From Bacteroidota bacterium (GTDB lineage Bacteria; Bacteroidota; Bacteroidia; B-17B0; Aurantibacillaceae), in contig JACDED010000034.1 in the NCBI GenBank assembly GCA_013816615.1, positions 1 to 34,340 on the forward strand: a stretch of DNA of 34,340 nt, written 5' to 3'. How positions within the stretch are numbered: the first letter of the stretch is position 1; every line of letters begins with the position of its first letter. Positions 32,132-34,340 of the stretch are shown here, piece after piece. The translations under genes and the position numbers were made by a program. The notes below the pieces were generated by a model. The model worked only from the letters and a program-made list of their open reading frames with translations. It was not told the origin of the DNA and made no database searches.

Positions 32132-32524
32132 ATGGCCGAAGAATTTGTAACACTAACCACCTACACCTATACTACCGAAGCATATATATTGGTAGCAAAG
32201 TTGGAAGCTGAAGGAATCAGAAGCTTTTTAAAGAATGAGCACCTGGTATCTACACAACATATGTTGTCGAATGCTGTTGGTGGTATAGATGTACAGGTAA
32301 ATCCAAATGATCTGCAAAGAGGAAAAGAAATTTTTGAAAAGATGGAGCAGGAAAAAAAGGATTCTGAAAAATTACCGGAAGACTTACCTGCCGATTTTGA
32401 AAAAATACCCGTGTATTGCCCTGAATGCGAATCGTCTAATGTATATCGTAAAAAAAGTATTTTATTTTCGTTGTTTGATAAACCACACATTTGCACAGAT
32501 TGCGGAAATAAATGGAAGCAATAA
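32132..32524 (+). CDS. DUF2007-domain protein with C-terminal zinc ribbon
   Basis: A 130-residue protein starting at ATG 32132 (MAEEFVTLTTYTYTTEAYI). Residues 1-75 match the DUF2007 'putative signal transducing' module (AKLEAEGIRSFLKNEHLV ... IDVQVNPNDLQRGKEI). A CPECESSNVY ... CTDCGNKW zinc ribbon with four Cys follows. Function unknown; may bind nucleic acid or protein. It follows the DUF4349 gene by 23 bp; a longer overlapping frame from 32015 is not needed. Confidence 0.8.
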   Translation: MAEEFVTLTTYTYTTEAYILVAKLEAEGIRSFLKNEHLVSTQHMLSNAVGGIDVQVNPNDLQRGKEIFEKMEQEKKDSEKLPEDLPADFEKIPVYCPECESSNVYRKKSILFSLFDKPHICTDCGNKWKQ

Positions 32525-32535
32525 TTATATTATAA

Positions 32536-33021
32536 ATGTCGCACCCCAAACCAAATTATAACAGGATGCTGGACTTGATCGATGAAGTTTTTTCCACCAG
32601 GAATGATCCGGACCAGATACAGGTAAACCAACAACAATTAAAAAAATTACAAGCTATTCATCCTGCAACACTTACCGAATTTGCGAATGAAGATGGTCCG
32701 CTGATCTGGATATTGATCATTCCAACAACAAACAGTATAATGAATGATTTTTTAGAAGGAAAGATCTCAGAAAAAAGGCTTCTTGAAAAAACAAAAGAAG
32801 GCGATAAGTATGAGTGTATTTATTTATGTTCGGCTACAACCTTACCGGAATTTAGAGGTAAAGGCGAAACGAAAAAACTGTGTATAAAGGCAATTAACTC
32901 TATTACCGAAGTACATACTATAAAAACATTATTTGTTTGGCCTTTTACCAAAGAAGGAGGCGTGCTTGCTCAAAAGATAGCGAATGAATGCGATCTTGAA
33001 TTAAAGGTTAAAAGCAAATGA
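32536..33021 (+). CDS. GNAT-like protein
   Basis: A 161-residue soluble protein. The segment YECIYLCSATTLPEFRGKGETKKLCIKAI resembles the beta4-alpha3 acetyl-CoA-binding region of GNAT acetyltransferases (RGxG-like loop), followed by FVWPFTKEGGVLAQKIANE. The N-terminal half is not a typical GNAT. The substrate is unknown, and the GNAT call is moderate. It overlaps the next gene by 4 bp (ATGA). Confidence 0.6.
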   Translation: MSHPKPNYNRMLDLIDEVFSTRNDPDQIQVNQQQLKKLQAIHPATLTEFANEDGPLIWILIIPTTNSIMNDFLEGKISEKRLLEKTKEGDKYECIYLCSATTLPEFRGKGETKKLCIKAINSITEVHTIKTLFVWPFTKEGGVLAQKIANECDLELKVKSK

Positions 33022-33821
33022 AAAAATTTCTTATCAATACACTTAAGATTTTAGGGATACTTTACCTTTCTATTTGTATTTTCCTTTTCTTTTTCCAGGA
33101 AAATTTAATTTTTCACCCGCAAAAGCTTGACAAAAAATTTAGTTTTGAATTCGATCGTAAGTTTGAAGAGCTTAATATTAAAACTGAAGATACAATTGCG
33201 TTGAACGGATTACTATTTAGAGCAGACAGTTCAAAAGGCCTGGTTTTTTATCTTCATGGCAATAGCGGTTCTTTAAGAGGCTGGGGTAATATTGCCAAAC
33301 ATTATAACAGCAGGCATTACGATATTTTTATGATCGATTACCGGGGCTTTGGAAAAAGTGATGGTGAGATCGATGGTGGCGAAGAGCAGGTGTTTAAGGA
33401 TATTCAAACTGTTTATGATACTTTAAAATTACGATACAATGAAAATAAGATCGTTGTAATTGGCTATTCAATTGGTACCGGCCCGGCTACAATGCTGGCA
33501 TCTACTAATCATCCCAGGCAATTAATATTACAGGCTCCTTATTTTAGTTTAATTGATATGATGCAGCATGAATACCCCGGTGTGCCAACTTTTATTTTAA
33601 ACTATAAATTTCAAACCAATAAATATATCTGTGAGTGTAAAATGCCTGTTACTATTTTTCATGGCAATAAAGACCAGGTTATTTATTACAATTCATCGGT
33701 ACAGTTAAAAGCTTTATGCAAGGTGGGTGATAAGTTCATTACTTTATCAGGCCTGGGGCACAATGGTATTAATGATGATGAGCGCTATTTAAAAGAGCTG
33801 GATGAGATCTTAAAAAATTGA
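33018..33821 (+). CDS. Membrane-anchored alpha/beta hydrolase
   Basis: A 267-residue protein with an N-terminal membrane helix (about 5-27), then an alpha/beta hydrolase core: HGNSGS oxyanion region (80-85), DYRGFGKSDG, nucleophile S151 in GYSIGTG, D219 in HGNKDQV and H248 in GLGHNG. The layout is that of the ABHD12/13-like esterase/lipase group. The substrate is unknown. Translationally coupled to the upstream GNAT-like gene. Confidence 0.9.
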   Translation: MKKFLINTLKILGILYLSICIFLFFFQENLIFHPQKLDKKFSFEFDRKFEELNIKTEDTIALNGLLFRADSSKGLVFYLHGNSGSLRGWGNIAKHYNSRHYDIFMIDYRGFGKSDGEIDGGEEQVFKDIQTVYDTLKLRYNENKIVVIGYSIGTGPATMLASTNHPRQLILQAPYFSLIDMMQHEYPGVPTFILNYKFQTNKYICECKMPVTIFHGNKDQVIYYNSSVQLKALCKVGDKFITLSGLGHNGINDDERYLKELDEILKN

Positions 33822-33840
33822 TACTAATTTTAAATGTTTA

Positions 33841-33870
33841 ATAATTTAATGGAAGCCAGAATTAAATTAT
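33841..33870. other. AT-only hairpin before the sterol desaturase gene
   Basis: ATAATTTAAT (33841-33850) and ATTAAATTAT (33861-33870) form a perfect 10-bp stem around a 10-nt loop. It has no GC pairs, so it is weak as a terminator, but it lies right after the hydrolase stop and before the next promoter. Confidence 0.4.
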
Positions 33871-33872
33871 TA

Positions 33873-33880
33873 TATATTTG
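33873..33880 (+). promoter_or_regulatory. -7 element of the sterol desaturase gene
   Basis: A perfect TATATTTG, 17 bp before the ATG at 33898. No TTG at the usual -33 distance. Confidence 0.5.
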
Positions 33881-33897
33881 TTAAAATTTAATTACAA

Positions 33898-34340
33898 ATG
33901 AGTACCACTAGCTTAAAAATTGGCGAAGGAAAAATAAGCGGTTACGTGTCTATCTTTCTTGCCTTATTATCATTCCTAGCTGTTTTCTGTTTTAAATTTC
34001 CGGAGGTGTTAACCTCACCCGAATTCAGGGCAATTTATAAAGGAGAAGATATGGAAGTGTTACTGGCATCGGTCATCATTGCTTCTTTATTTTTTGCTGT
34101 TCTTAGTTTTATATTAAGCAAGAAAAAAGCGTATGCGCTAATTGGTATACTCGTTATTACAACCACAATTTTAATTGGTGGTTTTCAGGTAGAGGCAAGG
34201 GCTGTTGGATACAGTAAATGGCATTTAGGTTTGGATTGGTTGCTTTTAGATCTTTTATTAATGTCCATTATTTTTATACCCATAGAAATGGTGTGGCCAA
34301 AAAATAAAGAGCAATCGCGGTTTCATGAAGAGTGGAGAAC
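33898..34340 (+). CDS. Probable sterol desaturase/fatty acid hydroxylase family protein, 3' partial
   Basis: The frame is open to the right edge; 147 complete codons are visible. They encode hydrophobic helices (about 15-32, 53-74, 78-94 and 111-129) and end in WPKNKEQSRFHEEWRT, which resembles the start of the desaturase core in Bacteroidota members of this family. The His-box motifs that define the diiron site would lie beyond the window, so the call rests on the N-terminal pattern. ATG start. Confidence 0.65.
   Translation, partial: MSTTSLKIGEGKISGYVSIFLALLSFLAVFCFKFPEVLTSPEFRAIYKGEDMEVLLASVIIASLFFAVLSFILSKKKAYALIGILVITTTILIGGFQVEARAVGYSKWHLGLDWLLLDLLLMSIIFIPIEMVWPKNKEQSRFHEEWR

Overview
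The window looks like chromosome of a low-GC member of the Bacteroidota. Three predicted secreted proteins end in type IX secretion (T9SS) type-A sorting domains, and a PorW/SprE-type T9SS lipoprotein is present. GIN (DUF2807), DUF4349, DUF1343 and PagL-like families typical of the phylum occur. Shine-Dalgarno sequences are essentially absent, and many genes carry the Bacteroidota -7 promoter element TAnnTTTG, several with TTG 19-20 bp upstream. No rRNA is present, so I cannot place it below phylum.

Layout. 1-2656 (+): end of a T9SS cargo protein, a strong terminator, a PagL-like outer-membrane protein, and a GIN-domain lipoprotein that seems to start with ATT. 2653-3246 (-): Lon N-domain protein. 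3406-9498 (-): seven tightly packed genes read as PorW/SprE, bactofilin, AtpZ, AtpI-like protein, secreted papain-fold peptidase and two tandem paralogues; a PfkB kinase lies just upstream. 10509-11193: tRNA-Asn with promoter and terminator, a REP-like hairpin, a partial copy of the tRNA 3' end and a small DUF5655-like gene. 11243-18026: T9SS cargo, cupin, a secreted protein with HEMVH, a small secreted protein and a 1161-residue sortilin/BNR propeller protein with 216-bp internal repeats. 18095-22959: E2 acyltransferase, NamZ-like muramidase, FtsX-type permease and Era.

23017-28589 is the accessory part. A consensus promoter drives an initiator tRNA whose 3' half is overlapped antisense by the end of a large serine recombinase. 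That recombinase has lost its catalytic N-terminus, exactly where an SDR gene ends. Next come two near-identical perfect palindromes and a coiled-coil protein with a histidine-kinase H-box but no ATPase domain. A GlxA/AraC-type regulator is then divergent from an SRPBCC (AHSA1-like) gene, with a 22-bp-spaced direct repeat between them and a decayed second copy of the SRPBCC gene behind. I read this as an old integration hotspot with a remnant element.

28604-34340: 2H phosphoesterase, small secreted and hypothetical proteins, then a (+) cluster of DUF4349 lipoprotein, DUF2007/zinc-ribbon protein, GNAT-like protein and alpha/beta hydrolase, and the 5' end of a probable sterol desaturase cut by the window edge.

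I did not find a convincing complete new defence or mobile system. The best leads are the palindrome pair with the kinase stub, the GlxA/SRPBCC operator repeats and the recombinase-tRNA overlap.
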